Assembly (NCBI RefSeq): GCF_008693075.1
Contig: NZ_VXKJ01000047.1
Location: 1 to 45,807, forward strand
DNA: 45,807 bases
Direction: 5' to 3'
From: Corynebacterium phocae
GTDB taxonomy: Bacteria; Actinomycetota; Actinomycetes; Mycobacteriales; Mycobacteriaceae
The notes beneath the pieces are model-generated. The model was given only the letters and a program-made list of their open reading frames with translations. It had not been told where the DNA came from and did no database searches. Below, piece by piece: positions 35,448 through 44,576 of the stretch. Both the position numbers and the translations under genes were made by a program. Position 1 is the first letter of the stretch. Every line of letters begins with the position of its first letter.

Positions 35448-36503
35448 TTAGCCCTGTACAGACAGGCTTTCTGCGGCCATCCGGCACGCGGCACGGTGGA
35501 CCACGGTGGGCGCTTGCTTACTGTGACAGCCCACGGACATCAGGTGCGGCCCGCTGACCCAGCTGCGCCATTCCACGTGAGAGCCGTCACCGGGCAGCTC
35601 CAGGTAGCTCAGGGTGCCGCCGGTTTCGCTTGGTTGAGAAAGCGCGTCATCACTATCAATGTTGTGGCGCAGCTCCTTGAGTAGTTCCTCCTCCGGTACG
35701 GCGTAGGTGGGATCAGCTACCAATAGGATCCGTAAGTGCGGATCTTGGCCCACCGCGGTGATTACACCGTCTTGCTCGGTCCAGGAAAACCCGCGGGGCA
35801 GGTCAAACTCCATTCCGGCGGCGCGGATATGTTCCCGTTCATCCTCAGCTTCGCGGGAGGAGCCCGCTGTGAAGCCTCCCTCTGGGCCCGAGCCCGCAGG
35901 CGTTGATGCCCTGGCTGAAGTGGAGGAACCCGCGCTTGTGTTGCCGGTTTCTTCTACTCCCACGGGGTTAGCAAGTAGCACTTCCGGGGATTCGCCACGC
36001 GGGATTAACAACCACGCCAGCCCCGCAATGAGGAGTACTCCCACTACGGCCGCCGCCAGCGGGAGGACCGGCCAGCCACGCCCGCCGCGCGGTGGGGCGT
36101 GCCTGGGCTGCCTGGGATCTGCACTTGCGGGAACTGCGGTGCCCGGCGCGGGATCTACGGGTCCTGGCTGCGCGGAGGCCCCCGGACTGCTGACTGCTTG
36201 GTGGGGTAGCCCCCCAGTACCAGCGGTCGTTGCTTTCACGCCCACCAGGCGCAGCTGCCGGGCGATGATAGATACCGCCTCCTCGCTTAGGCTGGTGCTG
36301 GTTAGGTCAGTAACTACCTCCACCTCTACGTCAGGCCAGGCGGGCCCCACGCTCTTGCGCGCCTGGTCCATGACGCCGGCCAGTGCCCAGCCGTCCACCA
36401 CCCCGCTTCCGGGGAGGTCGTAGCGGAAGATTGACTCCACCCCTTCAAAAATTGTGGCGGTGTCTAGCACCGTGATGGTCAAACGTGAGGTGTCATCACT
36501 CAT
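35448..36503 (-). CDS. Type VII secretion-associated membrane protein
   Basis: A 351-residue protein. Residues 1-95 form a cytoplasmic actin-like/regulatory-looking alpha/beta part (LTITVLDTATIFEGVESIFRYDLPG), then a Pro-rich linker, one membrane helix at about 145-167 (VLPLAAAVVGVLLIAGLAWLL), a low-complexity Ser/Gly linker and an extracytoplasmic domain of about 120 residues with two cysteines (SVGCHSKQ; RAACRMA). This is the architecture of the type VII secretion-associated protein next to eccC4 in mycobacteria (Rv3446c). Its start overlaps the eccC stop by 8 bp, supporting co-translation. Its exact role in secretion is unknown. Confidence 0.82.
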   Translation of the reverse strand: MSDDTSRLTITVLDTATIFEGVESIFRYDLPGSGVVDGWALAGVMDQARKSVGPAWPDVEVEVVTDLTSTSLSEEAVSIIARQLRLVGVKATTAGTGGLPHQAVSSPGASAQPGPVDPAPGTAVPASADPRQPRHAPPRGGRGWPVLPLAAAVVGVLLIAGLAWLLIPRGESPEVLLANPVGVEETGNTSAGSSTSARASTPAGSGPEGGFTAGSSREAEDEREHIRAAGMEFDLPRGFSWTEQDGVITAVGQDPHLRILLVADPTYAVPEEELLKELRHNIDSDDALSQPSETGGTLSYLELPGDGSHVEWRSWVSGPHLMSVGCHSKQAPTVVHRAACRMAAESLSVQG

Positions 36504-39500
36504 GGATATTTTGTCCTTCTGCTGTGTCCGCAGTGACTAAACCTGCGGATGTGGGTGCGGATGTGGATACAGGCACGGACATAGATGCGTCCATGTGCGT
36601 AGCCACCTGGATTAGCTGTGGGGGCTTGCCCCGCTGGCTGAGGTGCCCGCGCCCGGGCGGCTGCGGGGTGGGTTTGATGCCAAAGATGGGGCCCTCATCT
36701 TTGTCGGCATCCAGCAGGAGCACGCTGGGCTGCTGGTCGCGCAGCGCCGCCAGGAAACCGCTAAATAGTGCCCGGGAGATTCCCCCGGACTTCCGGGCCA
36801 CCACCAGGTGCAGGCCAATATCGGCGGCGTGGGGAAGTAGTTCAATAAGCGGGTGTACGGCCATATCTGCTACTACGTCGAGGTCATCTATCACCACGAA
36901 CAGCTCCGGGCCTTGCCACCAATCGCGGCGCGCTAGTTGTTCCGGGGTGATCTCCGGGCCGGGGAGCCTTTCGCGCAAAGTGGTGGCGGCTTGCCGCAGT
37001 GCCTGCTCCGCGGCGCTGGTTTGTCCGGCGTAGGAGGCCACCATATCCGCCGGAATCTTTCCTAGGTGGGCGCGCCTTTGGTCAACTATGACTAGCCGCG
37101 CTTTGTTCCGCCCAAGCTGACAAATCCCGGCCATTAGCGTGGCCAGGGCTTGGGATTTGCCCGCAGAGTTGGAGCCTATGCACACAAAGTGCTGGTTGTG
37201 CCGGGGATCCCAGTCCACCTGTTCAAGCCGCTTGCCACCAGTACCCACCGGCACAACGCCGGCGCGGTGGACCAGCTCGTGCAAGGAGAGGTGGTTGGCC
37301 AGCATGCGCAGCGGGGGCGCCGGCGCTACGCCTTGGTCTTCCCAAACGGAGACTATGTGGGCCAGGTCTTGGTTGGAGCTGCGCGCAATGAGCATGGGCT
37401 CAGCGGCCTGGTTGAGCCCACGCCCGGGCAGGCCGGGGAGCTTTTCCTGTGCCTTGCGGTCGATGAGCGAATCCATGGACTCGCCTAGTTTCAGCTCCAG
37501 CCGGTGGGCTATCAGGTCCCTAATTGCCGGGCGCATGGTGGTCCACCGCGCGGTGCTGACCACCAGGTGGATTCCCGCCGAGGCCCCGTCCGCTGCCAGG
37601 TGCGTAACCGGATCCGCGAGGTCTTCAAAGTCCGCCCCCGCAGTGCCAATGTGGTGCCAGCCGTCAATGATCACAAAGGTCTGCCACTGCTGCCCTGCCC
37701 CAGCCCCAGACTCAGCCTCAGCGCCAGCGCCAAACCCAGCCTCAGCACCAGACCCAACACCAGCCTCAGCGCCAAGCCCAGCCTCAACCTCCGGTCCCAT
37801 TGCGGTTCCCGTCGCGGTTCCGGTGGCCGCTTCCTCTTCCGCGTCGTGCAGGATGGTGGTTACCTCATCGATTATCCGTCGGACTTTCTCCGGCTGCCCG
37901 CGCCCGGCCACGCCGGCCACGTGCGGGAGTCGCTCCAAGGTAAACAGCTGCCCGCCGCCCAGGTCAACGATGTAAAAGCGCACCTTCTGTGGGCTGTGGC
38001 CGGCGGCCAAGGAACACACCAGGGTGCGCACCGCCGTGGATTTTCCGGACTGCGGCCCGCCGCATAGTGCCAGGTGCCCGCCTTTGGTCCCCAGGTCCAC
38101 AGTCAGCGGATCCTGGCGCTGTTGGTAGGGCCGGTCCACCAAACCCAGGGCTACTTGGAGGTCCGGCGCGGTTGCCGGAGAATCGGCAACAGCGGCCGGG
38201 AGGACGTCGGGCAGCTCTACTACCTGCGGCAGGGGCGGCAGCCACAGTTTGTGAGCGGACTGCCCCCGCTTGGTAGCTTCTGCCCTAGCTATATCCACCA
38301 CGCTATCCAGCAGCGTGGTAGAGGTATCAATAATAATTTCATCTTCGTGTTCCGGAACTTGCGGGTCATGCCAGATGAATTCCTGCACGCACCCGCCGGG
38401 TGCGGCCCCCGGCGCGCCCACTTGGCGGCGCAGCGGGCCGGAGACATACGAGGCCTGTAGGCGCACTAGGTTATCGCTGCCGGCTTTGAGGAATCCCGCG
38501 CCGGGTTTCGAGGGCAGGCTGTAGGCGTCGGTTATGCCTAGCACCTGGCGCGATTCCGCAGCGGAGAAGGTCTTGAGTCCAAAGCGGTAGGACAGGTGGG
38601 AGTCCAGTCCGCGCAGGCGTCCTTCTTCCAGGCGTTGGGAGGCCAACAACAGGTGTACGTGCAGGGATCTACCCAACCGGCCCACTGCCACGAACAGGTC
38701 CGCGAAATCGGGGTGTTGGCCTAGCAGCTCGGAGAATTCATCGATGACTATGACCAGCGCCGGCATGGGCGGCCATACTTCTTTGTCCCGCCCGGCCTCA
38801 TAATCGGTGACGTTGGCAAAGTTACCGGCCTTGCGTAGTACTGACTGCCGCCGGTTGAGCTCCCCCGAAATCGCGTCGAACATGCGGTCTACTAGGACGG
38901 ATTCTTCCTCCAGGTTGGTGATAACCGCGGAGGTATGCGGCAGAGTCTCACAGCCCAGGAAGGTGGCACCGCCTTTGAAGTCCACCAGCACAAAGTTCAG
39001 CTCATCGGGGCTGTGTGTGGCGGCTAGGGAGATTACCAGGGTGCGCAGCAACTCGGATTTTCCGCTGCCGGTGGCCCCAATGCATAGCCCGTGGGGCCCG
39101 GCGCCGCCTTGGGCGGATTCTTTAATGTCTAGGTTGACTGGCAGGCCGTCGGCGTCTACGCCCACCGGTACGTTTAGTCGCGCGGCCCCGGTGCGCCCCG
39201 GCCACAGCTTGCTGGCTAACTCTTGGGTGTCCCGGACCCCCAGCAGTCCCAGCAGGTCACCGTCGCGGTTGCGGGAGGCCACCGCCCCGGCCGGCCTAAC
39301 AAACGGCGCCAGCCGCCGGGCTAGGGTGAGTGTCTCCACCGCCCCCAAACAATCGGCTTCCCCCAGCTTTTCCTCCCCCTGCTGGGTGAGCACGCTCACG
39401 TCCTGGTCAACTACCAGGAACAGCCCTTCGTGTTCCGCCCTTATTCCCAACGCCGTGGTGCGCAGCGCGCCCACATCGATGATGGTGGAATAGGCCGGAT

Positions 39501-40362
39501 CATCAACAAACTCCTCCAAACCCGTGGTGGCCAGGGAATCCACAATCAGCACGTGGTAGCGGGCGGCCTCCGGTGCCCGGGTGTGCGGCAGCCACTTTAG
39601 CCACTCCCATTCGCTGCCGATGACCGTAAACCCCACCGTTTCCGGCCCGTGCGCCACCGCCAGGTGGATGACCATCGCGCGCGCCAGATCCCGCGCGCGT
39701 GGCCCGCCCAGCGCTAAAAACCTGAAGGCTTGCAGCTGGATTACCACCGGCATGTCCGGCAGTTGCCCCACGGCGTGGATCATGTGCCTCACGCTGACTG
39801 CGCACACCGGGTCTAGGTCCTCGGGCGCGCCTGATTCCGGTACCTCGATGGGGGTGGCCAAGGACACGGTGCCGGTGCCAATCCTTACCTCCATGGCGTC
39901 CGGGTCCCCGGCGGCGCGCTCCCACAGCCGGCGGGAAGAGATTATGGCGGGCAGGTGGATGAGCAGCGGGTGGCGGTGCAGTTCGTGGGCGCGCTGGGAA
40001 CGCCCGTGGTCCCGGGCCTTATTTCCTAATTCCCGCAGGTGCCGCAGGTAGGTCCGGCGTACTTCATCCGGCTCCTCCCCGCCGGCTTGTCCGCCAAACA
40101 TGGTGGCCACGGACATCAGCATCATCAGCGGGAACATCATCATCATGGGGTTGAACTGGCGCTGTCCGCCTCCGATGACCATCAGCGCCACCATTCCCAG
40201 CACGGCCACTACCATGACAATGGGCATGGCCAGGCGGATAAGCGGCACCGGTTTGGGCCTTTGCGCCTCCGGGATTTTTTCCGCGAACAGGCTCCCGGTG
40301 GGCAGCGGTGGTGCCGGCTCTCTGGTCTTTGCGGTCACCGGTTCCACGACAAAATTGGTCAT
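36496..40362 (-). CDS. eccC: Type VII secretion ATPase EccC (ESX-4-like)
   Basis: A 1288-residue FtsK/SpoIIIE-type motor. Two membrane helices (about 40-95; LIRLAMPIVMVVAVLGMVAL and MMMMFPLMMLMSVATMFGG) precede a DUF domain and three ATPase domains: D1 with Walker A GATGSGKSE (about 428) and Walker B VIVIDEFSELL; D2 with GGPQSGKST (about 767) and a degenerate Walker B FVIIDGWHHIG; D3 with GSNSAGKSQ (about 1065) and FVVIDDLDVVAD. EccC recognises WXG100 substrates and powers export. An Ala/Gly/Glu low-complexity insert splits D2 (about 847-889). It is fused Ca+Cb. GGAGG precedes the start. It is divergent from eccD. Confidence 0.95.
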   Translation of the reverse strand: MTNFVVEPVTAKTREPAPPLPTGSLFAEKIPEAQRPKPVPLIRLAMPIVMVVAVLGMVALMVIGGGQRQFNPMMMMFPLMMLMSVATMFGGQAGGEEPDEVRRTYLRHLRELGNKARDHGRSQRAHELHRHPLLIHLPAIISSRRLWERAAGDPDAMEVRIGTGTVSLATPIEVPESGAPEDLDPVCAVSVRHMIHAVGQLPDMPVVIQLQAFRFLALGGPRARDLARAMVIHLAVAHGPETVGFTVIGSEWEWLKWLPHTRAPEAARYHVLIVDSLATTGLEEFVDDPAYSTIIDVGALRTTALGIRAEHEGLFLVVDQDVSVLTQQGEEKLGEADCLGAVETLTLARRLAPFVRPAGAVASRNRDGDLLGLLGVRDTQELASKLWPGRTGAARLNVPVGVDADGLPVNLDIKESAQGGAGPHGLCIGATGSGKSELLRTLVISLAATHSPDELNFVLVDFKGGATFLGCETLPHTSAVITNLEEESVLVDRMFDAISGELNRRQSVLRKAGNFANVTDYEAGRDKEVWPPMPALVIVIDEFSELLGQHPDFADLFVAVGRLGRSLHVHLLLASQRLEEGRLRGLDSHLSYRFGLKTFSAAESRQVLGITDAYSLPSKPGAGFLKAGSDNLVRLQASYVSGPLRRQVGAPGAAPGGCVQEFIWHDPQVPEHEDEIIIDTSTTLLDSVVDIARAEATKRGQSAHKLWLPPLPQVVELPDVLPAAVADSPATAPDLQVALGLVDRPYQQRQDPLTVDLGTKGGHLALCGGPQSGKSTAVRTLVCSLAAGHSPQKVRFYIVDLGGGQLFTLERLPHVAGVAGRGQPEKVRRIIDEVTTILHDAEEEAATGTATGTAMGPEVEAGLGAEAGVGSGAEAGFGAGAEAESGAGAGQQWQTFVIIDGWHHIGTAGADFEDLADPVTHLAADGASAGIHLVVSTARWTTMRPAIRDLIAHRLELKLGESMDSLIDRKAQEKLPGLPGRGLNQAAEPMLIARSSNQDLAHIVSVWEDQGVAPAPPLRMLANHLSLHELVHRAGVVPVGTGGKRLEQVDWDPRHNQHFVCIGSNSAGKSQALATLMAGICQLGRNKARLVIVDQRRAHLGKIPADMVASYAGQTSAAEQALRQAATTLRERLPGPEITPEQLARRDWWQGPELFVVIDDLDVVADMAVHPLIELLPHAADIGLHLVVARKSGGISRALFSGFLAALRDQQPSVLLLDADKDEGPIFGIKPTPQPPGRGHLSQRGKPPQLIQVATHMDASMSVPVSTSAPTSAGLVTADTAEGQNIHE
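37696..37795. repeat. Repetitive DNA inside the second ATPase domain of eccC
   Basis: Several degenerate copies of CCAGCCTCAGCGCCA occur here. On the minus strand they encode an Ala/Gly/Glu tract (GxEAGxGxGAEAG pattern), placed between the Walker A and Walker B segments of domain D2. Such an insert is not part of the usual fold and probably loops out. Confidence 0.75.
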
Positions 40363-40380
40363 TGAAAATGATTCCTCCCC

Positions 40381-40401
40381 GAAAAATTCCCCCGAATTTT
40401 T
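40381..40401 (-). promoter_or_regulatory. TTCGGGGG motif upstream of eccC
   Basis: Minus strand AAAAATTCGGGGGAATTTTT, 19 nt upstream of the eccC ATG, just above its GGGGAGG ribosome-binding site. AAAAATTC and GAATTTTT are perfect inverted arms around a G4 centre. The core matches the motifs before eccB and eccD. Confidence 0.55.
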
Positions 40402-40501
40402 CTATCCCCCTATGTCCTAGCCCCGTGCCCCCGTTGGGCACCAGCACTAGACATATCCAGATAAGTAAGCCACAATATGGACTATCACGCAAGGGTGAAC
40501 A
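40402..40501. other. eccC-eccD divergent intergenic region
   Basis: The 161-bp region 40363-40523 separates divergent eccC and eccD and must hold promoters for both. The part between the two G-run motifs carries no gene. An AT-rich stretch near 40445-40495 could hold -10 elements, but I cannot choose one with confidence. Confidence 0.4.
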
Positions 40502-40517
40502 TTAAATCGGGGGGTTT
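40502..40517 (+). promoter_or_regulatory. TTAAATCGGGGGGTTT motif before eccD
   Basis: The 16-bp motif TTAAATCGGGGGGTTT lies 6 nt before the eccD ATG at 40524 and is identical at 14 of 16 positions to the motif before eccB. The G run sits where a ribosome-binding site should be, so it may act as one, as an operator, or both. Confidence 0.6.
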
Positions 40518-40523
40518 ATTTCC

Positions 40524-41933
40524 ATGACACTTGCTTTACAACCAACCGGTACGGTGCGGTTAACCATTCGCGCATCAGCCGGGCATTTCCGCCGGGAGAT
40601 GGACTTTTCCATCCCCACCAACGTCAGCTTGGATGAGGTGATGGGCGAACTCACTGATCTTATGGACGCGCCTACTATCTCCAAGCCGTGGCGGGCCAGC
40701 ACCGCCGCTGGGCGCACAATCAACCATGCGGTGCCCTTGGCGCAGACCACGCTTGCCGATGGCTCTCTAGTCTTACTGCGCCCACACACCCCACCGCCCG
40801 CACCCGTTATTCGCGACGCCGCAGAGTCCCTAGCTGCCGCCGAAGCCCACTTGGACAACCAGGCCGCCATCACCGCGTGGTCGCTGATAGGCGTGGCACT
40901 AGCCGCCACGGTCCTAAGCTTTTTCACGGGCTGGCCACTAGCCTTAGCAGGTGCCGGCGTCTTGTCTTTGGGCTTAGCCCTTGGCAGCCACATCACGGGC
41001 CGCAGCGTGGAAACGGGCCCCAAAAACAGCCACGGCCGGCAAACAGCCGCGTTTGCCAGCAGCACTCTAACCACCGGCGCGCTGTCCGCCGCCGGCTTTG
41101 TAGCTGATCTTCAACTGGGGCTTTTTGCCGCCAGCGCCGCCCTGACTTTCATCGGCCTACTACTTCACATCACCGCGCTAGCCACCGCGCGTCTGAAGGG
41201 CACGGCCGCCACCCTGGCCATCCTCTGCGCACTAGCTGCCACCGGTGCCTACCTCCCCGGATTGCAACCACCGCCCGCAACCGGCCCCACGCTACCTCCG
41301 GCGCTGGAAGTGCTCTCAGCTCACACGCACTTGGCCATCGCCGCTGTGACTATCGCGGCCGCCCTCATCCTGATTACCGCCGCGCCGGCTGTGACCACCC
41401 GGTTAGCCGGGCTATCCATCCCGCAACTTCCCACCGCCGGTGAGGACCTGGGCGTATCTGATATTGACTACACCGCCATAGAGTCCCAAACCCGGCGCGC
41501 CCGCCACCTCTACGAGGGCTGCTTGCTGGGCAGTGCCATTGCTACTACCCCTGCCTTCGCCGTGCTGGCTCTTTTCCCCGGGGCCACCGGCTACCTCCAA
41601 GCGCTCTGTGTCACGGCACTGGTAGCCTGCCTGCTCCACGCCTCCCGCCAGGTCACTGCGTTGGGGATGTGGGCACTGCTGGCTATTACCGCGCAAGCCG
41701 CCACCGCTGCCAGCGTCCTGGCCGGCCTGCACCCCCACTGGGCAACTATCAGCACCGCCGCAATCATCATCGCGGCCATGACCACCAGTACTCTGTGGCA
41801 CAAATTCCTCCGTAACTTAGAACCCACCACCATGGTCTGGATAGAGCGCGCGGAGGCTCTAGCAGTGGTAGCCATCATCCCGCTATGTATGCACCTAAGC
41901 GGGGTGTTCGTATGGATCCGCGCCCTGGGCTAA
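40524..41933 (+). CDS. eccD: Type VII secretion integral membrane protein EccD
   Basis: A 469-residue protein. Residues about 10-95 form the cytoplasmic ubiquitin-like domain (TVRLTIRASAGHFRREMDFSIP; SLVLLRPHTPPP), followed by about 11 predicted membrane helices beginning at AITAWSLIGVALAATVLSFF. Between helices near residue 310 is a charged loop (VSDIDYTAIESQTRRARHLYEG). EccD forms the membrane vestibule of the type VII channel. The position next to mycP matches eccD4 (Rv3448). The ATG follows a G-run motif instead of a standard ribosome-binding site. It overlaps the mycP start by 22 bp. Confidence 0.93.
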   Translation: MTLALQPTGTVRLTIRASAGHFRREMDFSIPTNVSLDEVMGELTDLMDAPTISKPWRASTAAGRTINHAVPLAQTTLADGSLVLLRPHTPPPAPVIRDAAESLAAAEAHLDNQAAITAWSLIGVALAATVLSFFTGWPLALAGAGVLSLGLALGSHITGRSVETGPKNSHGRQTAAFASSTLTTGALSAAGFVADLQLGLFAASAALTFIGLLLHITALATARLKGTAATLAILCALAATGAYLPGLQPPPATGPTLPPALEVLSAHTHLAIAAVTIAAALILITAAPAVTTRLAGLSIPQLPTAGEDLGVSDIDYTAIESQTRRARHLYEGCLLGSAIATTPAFAVLALFPGATGYLQALCVTALVACLLHASRQVTALGMWALLAITAQAATAASVLAGLHPHWATISTAAIIIAAMTTSTLWHKFLRNLEPTTMVWIERAEALAVVAIIPLCMHLSGVFVWIRALG

Positions 41934-43240
41934 CACCATCACCGGCAAGCAACGCACGCAACCCCACCACCACACGCAACCTGACCGCCACACACAACCT
42001 GACCGCCACACTGTCCGCAATCCTTCTCCCACTTTTATTTTCAGCAATTACCGGCACTACCAGCGCGCCCGCACAGGAACCTGTTACTCCTTGCGCGCAA
42101 CCGGTAGATGCCGCAGCACCCGTGGCCACCCGTGCACAGGAAAAGTACCGTTCCCATCTGCACAGCCTGGCCACCGGCGCAGGGATAAAGGTGGCGGTCA
42201 TAGATACCGGAGTCTCCCCGCACCCGCAGCTACCAAACCTTGAGGCCGGCCCTGACTTTGTAGCACCCGATAACCCAGACTCCCTCTTCGACTGTGATTT
42301 CCACGGCACCGTAGTTGCCGGGGTTATAGCCAGCACCACCACCGGCATAGCGCCCGGTGCCACCATTGTGAGCATCCGCCAATCAAGTGCTCATTACCGC
42401 AGCAGCCGCGCGGACCTCACCGCCCCGGATGACTCAGCGCATAACGGTCATCAGGGACCTAACAACAATGGCCAACAAGATCCCAATAACTCCGGCGAAA
42501 CCACAGGTGCCGGCACCCTGGCCTCACTGGCCAGCGCCATTGAGGCGGCCGTTGACGCCAACGCTCAGGTCATCAACATCTCCGTAGTCTCCTGCGTGGA
42601 TCCGCAAACAGCTCAAAGAATTGACACCACTGTTTTGGACGACGCCCTCTCCCGCGCTGAACACTCTGGCGCGGTGGTCGTAGCTTCCGGCGGAAACAGC
42701 AGCAACAGCTGCCATCCGGGGGATGTTGTCTACCCCTTACACGTTCCCACGGTGGTATCTGTGGCGGCGGTATCTAGCTCCCACGATATTGCGCCATACT
42801 CTCTTGCCGGAGCCGTTTCCGCCCCGGGGCTAATTCCTCTTAACCCTGCCCCCGGCGGGGGTTGGGCCAGCGGAAGCTGGAACAACAACACCGCCAACCC
42901 GATAGCCGGCACGTCCTTTGCCGCGCCAGCCATTTCCGCCACCGCAGCTTTACTCATGCAGCGCCACCCGGGCACCACCCCGGAACAAATCCGCGGAATG
43001 CTCACCGCTGCGGCTCACCCTGGCACCGGCTACGTGGACCCCCTAGAAGCCCTGGCCCAGTACCCCGCGCCGGACACCGCGGCCCCCGCCCCGGCACGCC
43101 TGGTCAACATCAACCGTCCCGAGGCAGCGGACCACAGCGCCAACGACCGTCTTTATCTCCTCCTTGGCATCTTTGCAGCAGCAGCCACCGTAACCGGCCT
43201 AGCGGCTGGGTTACGGCAGTCGGTTCGCCGGAATACGTGA
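41912..43240 (+). CDS. mycP: Mycosin subtilisin-like protease MycP
   Basis: A 442-residue S8 peptidase (start at ATG 41912; a frame opens earlier at 41885 inside eccD). Signal peptide about 30-55 (NLTATLSAILLPLLFSAITG), then the catalytic domain with Asp98 (VAVIDTGVSPHP), His131 (FHGTVVAGVIA) and Ser335 (IAGTSFAAP), and a C-terminal membrane helix (LYLLLGIFAAAATVTGLAAG) with a short basic tail. A Gln/Asn-rich loop of about 20 residues (about 178-197) is inserted after the His motif. Mycosins stabilise the type VII membrane complex and cleave some substrates. Corresponds to MycP4 (Rv3449). Confidence 0.94.
   Translation: MDPRPGLTPSPASNARNPTTTRNLTATHNLTATLSAILLPLLFSAITGTTSAPAQEPVTPCAQPVDAAAPVATRAQEKYRSHLHSLATGAGIKVAVIDTGVSPHPQLPNLEAGPDFVAPDNPDSLFDCDFHGTVVAGVIASTTTGIAPGATIVSIRQSSAHYRSSRADLTAPDDSAHNGHQGPNNNGQQDPNNSGETTGAGTLASLASAIEAAVDANAQVINISVVSCVDPQTAQRIDTTVLDDALSRAEHSGAVVVASGGNSSNSCHPGDVVYPLHVPTVVSVAAVSSSHDIAPYSLAGAVSAPGLIPLNPAPGGGWASGSWNNNTANPIAGTSFAAPAISATAALLMQRHPGTTPEQIRGMLTAAAHPGTGYVDPLEALAQYPAPDTAAPAPARLVNINRPEAADHSANDRLYLLLGIFAAAATVTGLAAGLRQSVRRNT
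41972..42007. repeat. 18-bp tandem duplication in the mycP signal region
   Basis: ACACGCAACCTGACCGCC (41972-41989) and ACACACAACCTGACCGCC (41990-42007) differ at one base. They encode a repeated (R/H)NLTAT hexapeptide just before the hydrophobic core of the signal peptide. Confidence 0.85.
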
Positions 43241-43304
43241 TTACTAGAATCAAAGGGTGAGATGTACGAACATCACAAGACGCAGTGCCTGTCTTCTACC
43301 GCAG

Positions 43305-44573
43305 TCACTTAGCCGCAGTGAGACTTGCTGAAGTCATCTCTTTCAAAGCGGAGGCACGGGATAGCTCCGCACCGCTTGGCAGCAAGCGGACTATCTTCCA
43401 AGGGACCTCCGCAGCCTCAGCCAATCCCAGCGCGCGCCAATCTTTTTCATCTGTCACCAAGTGACGGGTGCCGGTAGCAGACACAACCAGTCGACCGTGC
43501 CCGGTGTCAACGGCCACCCCGCCAGCAGAAAGCCCACCAAAGTGGGTTATGGGAGACGAACCCACTAGAGGAAAGGCTCCAGGTATTTCACTGGCATGAG
43601 TAGCTCGGCCGTCTGTGGAACACAACCATCCTGCGTCTGCGTTCAAAAATTCAAATTTCCGGGAGGGGAGTTCAACCGGAGACTTGATTAGCGGAAGGTT
43701 GGAAGCGTCTACTGCGGCAACCGTTGCTTCCTGCGCACCCAACATGATTAAAATCCGCGCCTGTAAGGAAGTAATTGGCGCAACACCTTCACCTGTTCGC
43801 ACCAATAGGCCCTGACCCGTGTCCCAGACAGCTGGCAGTTCAGGTGCAACGGCAAAGTCTGGAAGTTGCTCGAAAGAAGAAATAAACTCGTCGGTTACAT
43901 GCCACCGGGGTACAGCCGGAGAGATCTCAAGCCCCTTTTTCACTGCATCCCCCAAAGTCCCGCCGGGCATCCGGGTAACCCCTTCAGATTGCAAGAGCCA
44001 CAGGACGCCATCATTTTCCAGCAATGCGTATCCCGCCAGGGGGTCTGCATCAAGGTCTGCATGAACAACGAGGGGCCGGGTACCGCTGGTCTGACTAATT
44101 TGAGAAATGAATTCAGGTTCATCTACCTTCTCAGTGGTGCACAATGTCCAGGGAGTTTGTGCTGGAACAGGATTGAGAAATCCTGGGGCACCCGGGATTC
44201 CCACAGGTGTACCCAACTTTCCAAGCTCAGCCACTTTTACTGGGTTATCGGGTTGTCCCACAATAAGTTGTGCAGAAACTAGATTCGGAACCGGATAGAA
44301 CGTCTCATCAAGGTGAGCGAAAAGCTGCCCCTGTTCAGTTCGCACAATTGTTGCTCCGTCCGCCGTAGGGTGAGGCGAGAGCCATGCGATGATACCGGCA
44401 CCCGCCGCCATGACAATGCTCATGACTATTCCGGCAACCAACGCTCTGCGCCTTCGGCCTAGCGGGTCATGGAGCATCCGAATATCGCCCATCACTAGCC
44501 CGTGCTCCACCCTGCGGCGTAAAAACCGGTGGCCGGAAATTTGGGCTTTCGTTGTTGGCCGAAGCGCTGCCAT
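43305..44573 (-). CDS. eccB: Type VII secretion protein EccB
   Basis: A 422-residue bitopic protein: a basic cytoplasmic N-terminus (KAQISGHRFLRRRVEHGLVMGDIRML, typical of EccB), one membrane helix at about 43-65 (ALVAGIVMSIVMAAGAGIIAWL) and a large periplasmic domain of repeated R-domains with a Cys pair (LCTTEK; WLCSTDG). EccB forms the periplasmic crown of the type VII complex. It is convergent with mycP and separated from it by 64 bp. The start follows a G-run motif shared with eccD. Corresponds to eccB4 (Rv3450c). Confidence 0.94.
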   Translation of the reverse strand: MAALRPTTKAQISGHRFLRRRVEHGLVMGDIRMLHDPLGRRRRALVAGIVMSIVMAAGAGIIAWLSPHPTADGATIVRTEQGQLFAHLDETFYPVPNLVSAQLIVGQPDNPVKVAELGKLGTPVGIPGAPGFLNPVPAQTPWTLCTTEKVDEPEFISQISQTSGTRPLVVHADLDADPLAGYALLENDGVLWLLQSEGVTRMPGGTLGDAVKKGLEISPAVPRWHVTDEFISSFEQLPDFAVAPELPAVWDTGQGLLVRTGEGVAPITSLQARILIMLGAQEATVAAVDASNLPLIKSPVELPSRKFEFLNADAGWLCSTDGRATHASEIPGAFPLVGSSPITHFGGLSAGGVAVDTGHGRLVVSATGTRHLVTDEKDWRALGLAEAAEVPWKIVRLLPSGAELSRASALKEMTSASLTAAK

Positions 44574-44576
44574 AAT

